Assembly (NCBI RefSeq): GCF_001517425.1
Contig: NZ_FBWL01000171.1
Span: forward strand, 124,001-188,000
Direction: 5' to 3'
Length of the DNA stretch: 64,000 bases
Origin: Clostridium sp. C105KSO13
Lineage (GTDB): Bacteria > Bacillota > Clostridia > Lachnospirales > Lachnospiraceae
Shown here: positions 10,034-18,605 of the stretch, one piece after another
Layout of the letters: each line of letters opens with the position of its first letter
Numbering within the stretch: the stretch's first letter is position 1
Notes under the pieces: generated by a model
Seen by the model: the letters and a program-made list of their open reading frames with translations, nothing else
Databases searched by the model: none
What the model was told of the DNA's origin: nothing
Program-made: the position numbers and the translations under genes

Positions 10034-10062
10034 TTGCATTTTGTCACATCTGTTGGTATAAT
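10034..10062 (+). promoter_or_regulatory. Vegetative promoter for the peptide-transport / fucosidase operon
   Basis: TTGCAT (10034-10039), a 17-bp spacer and TATAAT (10057-10062) stand 78 bp before the binding-protein gene. No other good promoter is seen before 22363, so this is probably the main promoter of the ten-gene run. Confidence 0.75.
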
Positions 10063-10090
10063 CAGACCAAGTAATAAAAAATTGTACCAA
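10053..10090. promoter_or_regulatory. Operator-like inverted repeat over the -10 box
   Basis: TTGGTATAAT (10053-10062) and ATTGTACCAA (10081-10090) are inverted repeats with one mismatch in ten, and TTGGT...ACCAA also occurs within 10053-10070. The left arm contains the -10 box, a position expected for a repressor. The DeoR-family gene in the operon (17052) is the obvious candidate binder, but that is inference. Confidence 0.4.
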
Positions 10091-10139
10091 ACGCGAAGAA
10101 ACAAGAAAGAATTTACAGCCCTATGAGAGGAGAAAGATT

Positions 10140-11804
10140 ATGAAGAATTACAAAAGTATTATTGCAGTTCTGCTTGCGGGTACGATGTTATTTTCTTTGG
10201 CCGGATGTTCAGGCAAGAAGGATAAGGACTCATCTTCCAAAGGCAGTCAGAAGACAGCGGAGGCCGGCAAAGTAGACAAAGACGGCTACATTGTAAAAGG
10301 CACCGATACGGATTCCAAATCTGAGGACAATGACCTGGTCATTGCTATCGAAGGAAGTGTAAGCTCCATGGACCCGGCAAACATACCGGATACCAATGCG
10401 ATTTCCGCAACACGAGGTGTCTATGAGAACCTGGTTCAGTTCAATGAGGAGAATGAACTCGTCGGTCAGCTGGCAAAAGACTGGGAGATTTCTGATGATT
10501 CCCTCACGTACACGTTCCACTTGAACGAAGGAATCAAATTCCATGACGGATCCGATTTCAATGCCGCTGCAGTAAAGGTAAATTACGACAGAGTTGTAAA
10601 CAAGGATAACAATTTACGGCAGAGAAGAACTTTTGTCGTCACAAACGATGACGGTTCAGAGGAGCCACGGGTGGCAAGTGTTGAAACACCAGATGACTAC
10701 ACAGTTGTATTCAAGCTGACAAAAGCGTGGTCTCCGTTTATTAATCGTATGACACAGTTCTGTATCATTAGTCCGAAAGCTCTTGAGGAATATGGCAATG
10801 ATATTATGAACCATCCCGTTGGTACAGGCCCCTATACATTTGTAGAGTGGGAAGAGGGAGACCATACAACAATGAAGAGAAACGATGATTACTGGAGAGA
10901 GAAACCGGGAGTGGATACCGTTACAATTAAAGAAGTTCCTGAAGCCGGTACACGTACGGCAATGCTCCAGACAGGAGAGGCTGATTTTGTGTATCCTATG
11001 CCTGTAGATCAGATTGAGGCAGTGCAGGATACAAAGGATTTGAATGTAATGGCTGCAGACTCTAACATTATGAGGTATGTAACCTTGAACATGAATCTTC
11101 CTGAACTGAAGGAAGAGAAAGTACGGCAGGCTATGAACTATGCAATTGATAAGGACGGGTACGTCCAGCTCATGTATTCCGGTTATGGAAAACCTGCCAC
11201 TTCAGTAGTTCCGGAGATTATCACAGGTTATGAAGAGCAGCCGGCATATGATTTTGACCTGGACAAGGCAAAAGACCTGCTGAAGGAAGCCGGGTATGAA
11301 GATGGTTTTAAGCTGACACTGTGGGGAGATAACAGCACGCAGGAAATCAAAGGCATGACATTTATCAAGCAGCAGCTTGAGCAGATTGGAATTGAAGTAG
11401 ACGTTATGCCAATGGAGCCGGCGACAATCAATGATAAAATTTATGTAGATGCAGATGAAACCGATATAAACATGTGGTATGTAAACTGGTCAGCTTCTGA
11501 TTTTACAATGGACGGTTCTATTCGTTCACTGCTTTACAGCAGCATGTGCCCTCCGGTAAGTGCAAATACGGCATATTACAATGATAAAGATTTTGACAAA
11601 GACTTGGATGAAGGGCTCACGAATGCAGACCCGGATGCACAGGCAAAGGTATATGCAGATGCACAGAAACGTGCATGGGAAGCATGTCCATGGCTGTTCC
11701 TTGGCAATGACCAGGTGATTTTTTCAGAGAAGACATACCTGTCAGGCGTGTATGTATCTCCGGATGGTGCTTTCCATTTTGAGAACGCATCCCTGGCACA
11801 ATAG
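10140..11804 (+). CDS. Family-5 ABC transporter substrate-binding lipoprotein (peptide type)
   Basis: Extracytoplasmic binding protein of an oligopeptide/dipeptide-type importer, anchored by lipid. The signal peptide is MKNYKSIIAVLLAGTMLFSL with the lipobox LAGC near residue 23, followed by a charged, serine-rich linker. The family-5 pattern is clear: YTFHLNEGIKFHDG, NHPVGTGPYTFVEWE and VRQAMNYAIDKDG. The 554-residue length is usual. AGAGGAGAAAG precedes the ATG. Family-5 proteins bind peptides but also oligosaccharides and glycosylated ligands, so the fucosidase downstream leaves glycopeptide or glycan open as ligand. Confidence 0.93.
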   Translation: MKNYKSIIAVLLAGTMLFSLAGCSGKKDKDSSSKGSQKTAEAGKVDKDGYIVKGTDTDSKSEDNDLVIAIEGSVSSMDPANIPDTNAISATRGVYENLVQFNEENELVGQLAKDWEISDDSLTYTFHLNEGIKFHDGSDFNAAAVKVNYDRVVNKDNNLRQRRTFVVTNDDGSEEPRVASVETPDDYTVVFKLTKAWSPFINRMTQFCIISPKALEEYGNDIMNHPVGTGPYTFVEWEEGDHTTMKRNDDYWREKPGVDTVTIKEVPEAGTRTAMLQTGEADFVYPMPVDQIEAVQDTKDLNVMAADSNIMRYVTLNMNLPELKEEKVRQAMNYAIDKDGYVQLMYSGYGKPATSVVPEIITGYEEQPAYDFDLDKAKDLLKEAGYEDGFKLTLWGDNSTQEIKGMTFIKQQLEQIGIEVDVMPMEPATINDKIYVDADETDINMWYVNWSASDFTMDGSIRSLLYSSMCPPVSANTAYYNDKDFDKDLDEGLTNADPDAQAKVYADAQKRAWEACPWLFLGNDQVIFSEKTYLSGVYVSPDGAFHFENASLAQ

Positions 11805-11847
11805 TCAGCCATAGGATTTAAGCAGATATAGAACTTAGACGGATATA

Positions 11848-11879
11848 GAACTGCCATTTTCTGTAATGGCAGTTCTTTT
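11848..11879 (+). terminator. Intercistronic hairpin with T-tract (partial terminator)
   Basis: GAACTGCCATT (11848-11858), a 6-nt loop and AATGGCAGTTC (11865-11875) form a perfect 11-bp stem followed by TTTT. It lies between the binding-protein gene and the first permease. Such hairpins in importer operons commonly stabilise the upstream message and let only part of transcription through. Confidence 0.75.
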
Positions 11880-11898
11880 AGAATAGGAGGAAAGCTGA

Positions 11899-12819
11899 AT
11901 GGGGCGTTATGCATTAAAAAGGATTTTAAGCGCAATTCCACTTCTTATTGTTATTTCATTTTTGATTTTCATGTTCATACACCTTATCCCGGGGGATCCT
12001 GCAAGACAGATCGCGGGTATGGATGCCACAAAAGCTGATGTGGAGCTTGTAAGAAATCAGCTGGGATTAAATGACCCACTGCCTGTGCAGTACGGAAATT
12101 ACATGAAAGGCCTGGTCACAGGAGATTTAGGAAATTCGGTTAAAAACGGAAAGACGGTAGTGGAGACGATTAGGCCTCGATTTAAACCAACGATCTTACT
12201 GACTGTTTCATCCATGATCTGGGCAACCATTATCGGTGTCTCACTTGGAATTATTTCTGCGGTTATGAAAGGGAAGGCTTTGGATTATATCGGAATGCTG
12301 ATTGCCATATCAGGGATTTCTCTTCCTGGTTTCTGGCTGGGGCTGGAATTGATCCAGATATTTTCCGTAGGGCTGGGGTGGTTTCCTACAGGGGGGCTTG
12401 GCAGCTGGCAGGCGTATGTTCTTCCGTCACTGACTATGGGAGCTGGAATTATGGCCATTTTGGCAAGGTTTACTCGTTCTTCCATGCTGGAATCTATGCG
12501 AGAGGATTATGTGCGTACGGCCCGAGCAAAAGGACTCGCGGAGCTTCCGGTTGTAATACGGCATGCTCTCAAGAATTCTCTGATTGAGATTGTTACTGTA
12601 GGTGGATTGCAGATTGGCGGACTTCTGTCTGGCTCCGTAATGGCAGAGACTGTCTTTTCCATTCCGGGTTTGGGACGTCTTCTTGTAGATTCTATTAAGT
12701 TCAGGGATTATAAAGTTGTGCAGGCATTACTTTTGTTTTTTGCGCTGGAGTATATCGTAATTAATCTGGTTGTCGATCTGCTGTATGGCGTAATCAATCC
12801 CAGAGTCCGTTACGATTAG
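11899..12819 (+). CDS. Peptide-type ABC transporter permease, DppB-like
   Basis: First membrane subunit of the importer. The 306 residues begin MGRYALKRILSAIPLLIVIS, with a first membrane helix, the typical FIHLIPGDPARQIAG segment, and five more hydrophobic segments. The cytoplasmic coupling loop is DYVRTARAKGL followed by VIRHALKNSL, and the C-terminus ends VDLLYGVINPRVRYD, as in DppB/OppB. AGGAGG precedes the ATG, and the next permease starts 11 bp after the stop. Confidence 0.95.
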   Translation: MGRYALKRILSAIPLLIVISFLIFMFIHLIPGDPARQIAGMDATKADVELVRNQLGLNDPLPVQYGNYMKGLVTGDLGNSVKNGKTVVETIRPRFKPTILLTVSSMIWATIIGVSLGIISAVMKGKALDYIGMLIAISGISLPGFWLGLELIQIFSVGLGWFPTGGLGSWQAYVLPSLTMGAGIMAILARFTRSSMLESMREDYVRTARAKGLAELPVVIRHALKNSLIEIVTVGGLQIGGLLSGSVMAETVFSIPGLGRLLVDSIKFRDYKVVQALLLFFALEYIVINLVVDLLYGVINPRVRYD

Positions 12820-12830
12820 GAGGAAAAAGC

Positions 12831-13733
12831 ATGGCAGAAATAAAATCAACAGTAAATATACAGAATTTTGAGGATGCGGAAGCTCTTCCAAAACCGAAGA
12901 GCAAAGTAAAGGAGTTTATAAAAAAATTCACAAAAAGAAAGACTGCCGTCATTTCCTTTATTTTTATCGTACTTCTTCTGCTGGCAGCAATTTTAGGACC
13001 TCTTCTTGCACCGTATGATGCCAATCAGGCAGATTATTCGAATCTCCTGCAGGGCCCCAGCGCTGCACACTTATGGGGTACGGATGAGTTTGGAAGGGAT
13101 ATTTTCAGCCGGCTGCTGGTAGGCACGAGATTGTCCCTTGCCTCGGCACTTTCAGCAACGATTGTGGGAACTGCTCTGGGTATCATTTTTGGACTGATTG
13201 CAGGATTTTATGGCGGATGGATTGATTCACTGATTATGAGATGCTGCGATATTCTGTTCTCGTTTCCGGATATCTTGCTGGCAATTGCCATTGTAGCAAT
13301 TCTTGGGCCGGGTATGATTAATGTTATTATAGCGGTTGCAGTTTTTACAGTTCCTTCGTTTGCACGTATTATACGAAGTGCAACAATTTCGGTAAAGGAA
13401 TCCCTCTATGTAGAGGTTGCCCGATCCATCGGGTGTAAGAACAGGAGAATTCTATGGGTACACATATTTCCCGGAACTATCCAGTCTATGATTGTAAACT
13501 TTACCATGCGGGTGGGCACGGCAATTCTTGCTGCCTCATCTCTTAGTTTTCTTGGATTTGGGGCGAATGTTACAGAGCCGGACTGGGGGGCTATGCTTTC
13601 ACAGGGGAGAAATTACCTCAACACGGCTCCTCATATTGTACTATTCCCCGGTATTCTGATTTTCCTCACTGTCCTGGCATTTAATCTGCTGGGTGACGGG
13701 CTTCGGGATACACTGGATCCAAAAATGAATTAG
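12831..13733 (+). CDS. Peptide-type ABC transporter permease, DppC-like
   Basis: Second membrane subunit. The 300 residues have a cytoplasmic N-terminus (about 40 residues), a first helix (VISFIFIVLLLLAAILGPLL), the family segment HLWGTDEFGRDIFSRLLVGT, a coupling loop around YVEVARSIGCKNRRI, and the ending LGDGLRDTLDPKMN typical of DppC/OppC. It is preceded by AGGAGG and is 11 bp from each neighbour, so it belongs to the same message. Confidence 0.95.
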   Translation: MAEIKSTVNIQNFEDAEALPKPKSKVKEFIKKFTKRKTAVISFIFIVLLLLAAILGPLLAPYDANQADYSNLLQGPSAAHLWGTDEFGRDIFSRLLVGTRLSLASALSATIVGTALGIIFGLIAGFYGGWIDSLIMRCCDILFSFPDILLAIAIVAILGPGMINVIIAVAVFTVPSFARIIRSATISVKESLYVEVARSIGCKNRRILWVHIFPGTIQSMIVNFTMRVGTAILAASSLSFLGFGANVTEPDWGAMLSQGRNYLNTAPHIVLFPGILIFLTVLAFNLLGDGLRDTLDPKMN

Positions 13734-13744
13734 GAGGAACAGAT

Positions 13745-14746
13745 ATGGCAGAAAAATTATTAGATGTAAAAAATCTCCGAACAGAATTTAAGCGTGATAA
13801 AAGCTGGGTCACCGCAGTCAACGATGTCTCATTCCACATTAATAAAGGGGAAATATTGGGTCTGGTCGGTGAATCAGGGTGTGGAAAGTCGGTGACTTCC
13901 CTGTCTTTGATGCGCCTTCTTCCGCCGGGATCCAGCAAGATTTCCGAAGGAGAAGTTCTCTTTAATGGGGAGGACATTTTGAAGGTGAACAAGAAGGGAA
14001 TGAGAAAAATCAGAGGACGTGAGATATCCATGATATTCCAGGAACCCATGAGTTCTCTGAATCCCTGTATGCGCATTTCAAAACAGATCACTGAGGCCAT
14101 ATTGCTTCACAATGATATTTCTAAAACTGAAGCCTATAGACGTGCCTTTGATGTGCTGAAATCCGTTGGCATTCCGGATCCTGGTATGACCTTGAACAGC
14201 TACCCTCATCAGTTGTCAGGGGGCATGTGTCAGCGTGTTATGATCGCCATGGCAATGTCCTGTGAACCGCAGCTTCTCATTGCAGACGAGCCGACTACGG
14301 CATTGGATGTAACGATTCAGGCGCAGATTTTGGATTTGATGGAGGAGATTAAAGAAGAGCGCAATACCGGAATCCTGCTGATTACTCATGACTTGGGTGT
14401 GGTGGCAGAGATGTGCAGCAGAGTCATTGTCATGTATGCGGGCCGCATCGTGGAAGAGGCACCTGTAAAAGAACTGTTTGAGGCCCCCATGCATCCTTAT
14501 ACCAAAGGGCTGATTGAGTCTGTACCGAAGCTGGGGAGTAATGTGACATCCCTGCCTTCGATTCCGGGAAGTGTTCCTGATCTCTCCGTTATGCCCAAAG
14601 GATGCAAGTTTGCACCGAGATGCAAATATGCCATGGATATCTGCATAGGAAAAGAACCGGAGCTGGTTCCCATTCCGGGACAGGAACACCGCTGCAGCAG
14701 ATGTGTTTTACACAACCTTGAGGAAAAGGAGGTATCCAGACCATGA
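13745..14746 (+). CDS. Peptide-type ABC transporter ATP-binding protein, DppD-like
   Basis: One of two ATPases energising the importer. The 333 residues contain Walker A GESGCGKS, signature LSGGM, Walker B LLIADEPTTALD and the switch His in LLITHDLGVV. The C-terminal oligopeptide-transporter extension carries the family cysteines in CKFAPRCKYAMDIC and HRCSRC, which in some relatives hold an iron-sulfur cluster. Its stop overlaps the start of the next ATPase (ATGA), a sign of coupled translation. Confidence 0.95.
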   Translation: MAEKLLDVKNLRTEFKRDKSWVTAVNDVSFHINKGEILGLVGESGCGKSVTSLSLMRLLPPGSSKISEGEVLFNGEDILKVNKKGMRKIRGREISMIFQEPMSSLNPCMRISKQITEAILLHNDISKTEAYRRAFDVLKSVGIPDPGMTLNSYPHQLSGGMCQRVMIAMAMSCEPQLLIADEPTTALDVTIQAQILDLMEEIKEERNTGILLITHDLGVVAEMCSRVIVMYAGRIVEEAPVKELFEAPMHPYTKGLIESVPKLGSNVTSLPSIPGSVPDLSVMPKGCKFAPRCKYAMDICIGKEPELVPIPGQEHRCSRCVLHNLEEKEVSRP

Positions 14747-15732
14747 GCACACCAATTGTTTCTGTAAAAAACGTGACAAAAACATTTGACGCAGGGAAAG
14801 GCATGTTTGCGAGGAAAGCAAAGGTACATGCAGTAAATGATATTTCTTTTGACATTATGCCGGGAGAGACATTTTCACTTGTGGGGGAATCGGGCTGTGG
14901 AAAGTCAACCACAGGAAGGCTAATTGACCATCTCCTCACCCCGGATTTCGGAGAAATCTGGTTTAACGGAAAAGATATATCAAAACTGAGCCAAAATGAG
15001 ATGCGTCCCCTTCGAGCAGACGTGCAGATGATATTTCAGGATCCCTATGGCTCTCTGAATCCGAGAATCAAGGTGCAGGATCTGATTGCGGAGCCCCTGC
15101 TGATTCATACAGACCTTTCGGCGGGAGAAAGATTGAAAAAGGTATATGAATTATTGGAAATCGTGGGCTTAAGTGCTGCCCACGGTGAGCGCTATCCCCA
15201 TGAATTTTCGGGAGGGCAAAGACAGAGACTCGGAATTGCAAGAGCACTTACTGTTCATCCAAAGCTAATTATTGCAGATGAGCCGGTTTCAGCTCTGGAT
15301 GTATCCATTCAGGCACAGGTTTTAAATCTTCTTCAGCAGCTTCAGAAGGACTTTAACCTTACCTATCTGTTCATTTCCCATGATTTGAGCGTTGTGGAAA
15401 TGATTTCAGATAAAATTGCGGTTATGTATCTGGGCACTATCGTTGAGACCGCTTCCAAAAAAGAACTGTATGCACATCCGATGCATCCATATACACGTTC
15501 TCTTCTTTCGGCAGTTCCAATTCCGGATCCCACAAAGAAGAAGGAGCGGATTCTGTTAAAAGGAGATTTGCCCAGCACTACAAATCTTCCGAGCGGCTGC
15601 CTGTTCCATACAAGGTGCCCATACTGCCAGGAAAAATGTATCAAGGAAAGACCCGAAACGCGAGAGATTGGGGAAGGGCATTTTATAAAATGCCACTATC
15701 CGATATGCAACGAGGAGGAAAAGAATGTATAA
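14743..15732 (+). CDS. Peptide-type ABC transporter ATP-binding protein, DppF-like
   Basis: Second ATPase of the importer. Walker A GESGCGKS, signature FSGGQRQRLGIARAL, Walker B LIIADEPVSALD and switch His FISHDLSVV are all intact, with a C-terminal cysteine extension (GCLFHTRCPYCQEKC). At 329 residues it is the normal length. It overlaps the preceding ATPase by 4 bp and the fucosidase by 8 bp, so transporter and glycosidase are tightly coupled. Confidence 0.95.
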   Translation: MSTPIVSVKNVTKTFDAGKGMFARKAKVHAVNDISFDIMPGETFSLVGESGCGKSTTGRLIDHLLTPDFGEIWFNGKDISKLSQNEMRPLRADVQMIFQDPYGSLNPRIKVQDLIAEPLLIHTDLSAGERLKKVYELLEIVGLSAAHGERYPHEFSGGQRQRLGIARALTVHPKLIIADEPVSALDVSIQAQVLNLLQQLQKDFNLTYLFISHDLSVVEMISDKIAVMYLGTIVETASKKELYAHPMHPYTRSLLSAVPIPDPTKKKERILLKGDLPSTTNLPSGCLFHTRCPYCQEKCIKERPETREIGEGHFIKCHYPICNEEEKNV

Positions 15733-17029
15733 ATTTGATAGAGCAAGCTATGAAAAGAGAATGGCGTGGTATACCGATGCTCGTTTTGGGATGTTTATCC
15801 ACTGGGGGCTTTATGCGATTCCCGCCAGGGGAGAATGGGTGCGCAGCACAGAAGAGATATCGAAAGAAGAATATATGCAGTATTTTGAGGAATTCGATCC
15901 GACAGCTTATGACCCTACAGCATGGGCAAAAGCAGCAAAGGAAGCCGGCATGCAGTATGTTGTGTTAACCGCAAAACATCATGATGGTTTCTGTCTGTTT
16001 GACAGTCAGTATACAGATTTCAAGTCCACCAACACCAAATGCGGGCGAGATCTTGTGGCGGAATTCGTCGAGGCGGTAAGAGCTCAGGGACTGAAAGTCG
16101 GTCTGTATTTCACTCTTCTTGACTGGTATCACACAGACTATCCTCATTACGGAGATAAGATTCACCCAATGCGGAATAATCCAGAATATGGTAATGAGAA
16201 TCGTAATTTTGACAACTATCTTACTTATATGCACAATCAGATTCGAGAAATATGCACCAATTATGGGAAACTTGATCTTTTGTGGTTTGACTTTTCCTAT
16301 GATGATATGAGAGGAGAAACATGGCGTGCTACAGAATTAATGGATATGGTGCGCACGCTGCAGCCGGACGTAGTCATTGACAATCGGCTGGAGGTCAGCG
16401 GGGAAGGTTATGGTTCACTTGCCAGTGGGAATCCCACACCATACCATGGGGATTTTGTGAGTCCGGAACAGATGATTCCACCCAACGGCATTTGTGATGT
16501 GAACGGCAATGACCTGATATGGGAAGCCTGTGTGACTATGAACAACAACTGGGGCTATCATGCCACGGATCATTTCTTTAAACCGGCGGGCATGTTGATC
16601 AAGAAACTGGTGGAGTGCGTTTCCAAAGGCGGCAATATGCTTTTGAACGTGGGTCCGGATGCGAGAGGCAATATTCCGGATGAATCTTTGGACATTTTGA
16701 GCGTCATCGGAAAGTGGATGAAAAAGAACAGAGAAAGCATTTATTGCTGCGGAAAGTCGGGCATTGATAAGCCGGATTATGGGCGGATTACAAGAAACGG
16801 TAAAAAGCTTTATTATCATTTATTTGAGAATACTATCGGGCCTGTTCCCCTTACCGGGATAAAAAAAGAAGAGGTAGAAAAGATACGTTACCTGGGATCA
16901 AAAGCAGAAATTCCCATTTCCACAAGCTGGGTACACAGCGATTATCCCGACATTGTGTTTGCCGACCTGGGGCCGGATCCAATACTTCCGGATGAAATTG
17001 ACACAGTTTTAGAGGTCACATTAAAATAA
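15725..17029 (+). CDS. Alpha-L-fucosidase, GH29 family
   Basis: Releases terminal alpha-L-fucose from glycans by a retaining mechanism. The 434 residues begin with the GH29 pattern WYTDARFGMFIHWGLYAIPA, then KHHDGFCLFDS and LLWFDFSYDD, where Asp189 is at the family nucleophile position, and GGNMLLNVGPDARG near residue 300. There is no signal peptide, so it acts in the cytoplasm on imported substrate. GAGGAGG precedes the ATG inside the end of the DppF gene. The acid/base residue varies in GH29 and is not assigned here. Confidence 0.93.
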   Translation: MYKFDRASYEKRMAWYTDARFGMFIHWGLYAIPARGEWVRSTEEISKEEYMQYFEEFDPTAYDPTAWAKAAKEAGMQYVVLTAKHHDGFCLFDSQYTDFKSTNTKCGRDLVAEFVEAVRAQGLKVGLYFTLLDWYHTDYPHYGDKIHPMRNNPEYGNENRNFDNYLTYMHNQIREICTNYGKLDLLWFDFSYDDMRGETWRATELMDMVRTLQPDVVIDNRLEVSGEGYGSLASGNPTPYHGDFVSPEQMIPPNGICDVNGNDLIWEACVTMNNNWGYHATDHFFKPAGMLIKKLVECVSKGGNMLLNVGPDARGNIPDESLDILSVIGKWMKKNRESIYCCGKSGIDKPDYGRITRNGKKLYYHLFENTIGPVPLTGIKKEEVEKIRYLGSKAEIPISTSWVHSDYPDIVFADLGPDPILPDEIDTVLEVTLK

Positions 17030-17051
17030 CATACAAGGGAGGTAAGCCTTT

Positions 17052-17813
17052 ATGTTTACTGAAGAAAGACAGGAGCAGATACTAAAGCTTCTCCGGGAGC
17101 AGGGGAAAGTATATGTAAAGGATCTGAGCAAAGCATATGATGTGACAGAAGATTGCATCAGAAAGGATCTCAAAGTACTCGAAAGCAGCGGACAGCTCAA
17201 GAGAACATACGGAGGGGCAATCCTCTCCCAGGAATATCCTCTGGAACGGGATGTTATAGACCGTAAAAATTATCATCTGGATAAGAAAAAGGCGATTGCA
17301 AAAAAGGCGGTAGGCCTGATTCACAACAATGAAACGATTTTTTTGGATATTTCTACAACGAACATTCAGCTGGCCAGGCTGCTCGCCCAGGCAAAAATGA
17401 AGGTTTTTGTTGTTACAAATATGATAGATATTCTACAGATAGTGGCTAAAAATCCTTTGATCACAGCAATCGGAACAGGCGGGATTATGTATCAGACTGT
17501 CAACGGCTTTATGGGAGCAACTGCGATCGAAGCTATCAGGCAGTATAGCTTTGAACGTGCTTTCATCGGAAGCTGTGGGATAGATATGACAGATCTTTCG
17601 GTAACCACATTTGGACCCGAGGATGGGCTGACAAAAAAGGCGGCCATTGAAAATAGCCGCCACAGTTATGTTATGATGGAAAAAGATAAGTTTTATTTTA
17701 ATGAATCTTATAAATTTACACATCTTGATGATGTTCACGGTATTATTTCGGATGAAAATCCGGATTCCGGAATTATCAAGACATTAGAAAATGCAGGGGT
17801 ACATTTATACTAG
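17052..17813 (+). CDS. DeoR-family transcriptional regulator
   Basis: A sugar-responsive DNA-binding protein, usually a repressor released by a phosphorylated sugar. The 253 residues open with the DeoR helix-turn-helix (MFTEERQEQILKLL ... VTEDCIRKDLKVLE ... RTYGGA), followed by a ribose-isomerase-like effector domain with the family segments ETIFLDISTT, VVTNMIDI and GTGGIM. It is 22 bp after the fucosidase, inside the operon, suggesting that it controls this locus, perhaps through the inverted repeat at 10053-10090. Confidence 0.92.
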   Translation: MFTEERQEQILKLLREQGKVYVKDLSKAYDVTEDCIRKDLKVLESSGQLKRTYGGAILSQEYPLERDVIDRKNYHLDKKKAIAKKAVGLIHNNETIFLDISTTNIQLARLLAQAKMKVFVVTNMIDILQIVAKNPLITAIGTGGIMYQTVNGFMGATAIEAIRQYSFERAFIGSCGIDMTDLSVTTFGPEDGLTKKAAIENSRHSYVMMEKDKFYFNESYKFTHLDDVHGIISDENPDSGIIKTLENAGVHLY

Positions 17814-17844
17814 ATTGCCAGAATGTATGCCGGGAGGACAGATG

Positions 17845-18600
17845 ATGGGAAAATTTACATTAGAAGCTTGTGTAGACTCTGTAGAGTCCGCCATTGCGGC
17901 AGCGAAAGGCGGAGCTGACCGCCTGGAATTGTGTCAAAATCTGCTGATTGGCGGAACAACACCGGTGCCTTGGCTTTTCCAGGAAATCAGGCAGCATACG
18001 GATATTAGAATCCATGCGCTCATAAGACCGAGATTTGGCGATTTTTGTTATACTGATTATGAATTTAGCTTAATCTGTGACGCTGTAGAGACCTTCCGTC
18101 AATTGGGGGCAGAGGGAATTGTTGTGGGAATCCTGAAACCGGACGGGACTTTGGATGTGGAAAGAATGAAAATTCTCATGGAGAGAAAAGGAGACATGTC
18201 AGTTACTCTTCACCGGGCATTTGACGTATGCGCAAATCCAATCGCGGCCATGGAGCAGGCCGTCCATCTTGGAATTGATACAATCTTGACGTCCGGGCAG
18301 GAAAATACATGTGTTTTGGGAAAGGAACTGCTTAAAAAGCTTGTAAAGAAAAGTGCAGGGAGAATTTCCATTCAGGTGGGGGGCGGCGTGGATGCCGGTG
18401 TGATTCGCGACCTGTATGAATATACAAGTGCCGCTGCTTATCATATGTCAGGCAAAATTGTAATGAACAGCCCTATGGAGCACCGGAACAAAAGACTGAA
18501 TATGGGCGGTCCAGGCATCAATGAATATGAAATCTGGCGCACGGATGAAAATAAAATCAGAGAAGCCAGGCAGGTTCTGGATAAACTGCAGCAGAGGTGA
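17845..18600 (+). CDS. cutC: CutC-family protein
   Basis: A TIM-barrel protein of the CutC family, historically called copper homeostasis, though a direct copper role is not established in most bacteria. The start at 17845 gives 251 residues, the usual length, and is 7 bp after GGGAGG; an in-frame start at 17791 would overlap the DeoR gene. Family motifs are LEACVDSVESAIAAAKGGA, DRLELCQNL, HALIRPR and LHRAFDVC. Its position between a sugar regulator and a deglycosylation-type protein suggests a role in carbohydrate metabolism here rather than metal handling. Confidence 0.88.
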   Translation: MGKFTLEACVDSVESAIAAAKGGADRLELCQNLLIGGTTPVPWLFQEIRQHTDIRIHALIRPRFGDFCYTDYEFSLICDAVETFRQLGAEGIVVGILKPDGTLDVERMKILMERKGDMSVTLHRAFDVCANPIAAMEQAVHLGIDTILTSGQENTCVLGKELLKKLVKKSAGRISIQVGGGVDAGVIRDLYEYTSAAAYHMSGKIVMNSPMEHRNKRLNMGGPGINEYEIWRTDENKIREARQVLDKLQQR

Positions 18601-18605
18601 TGATC

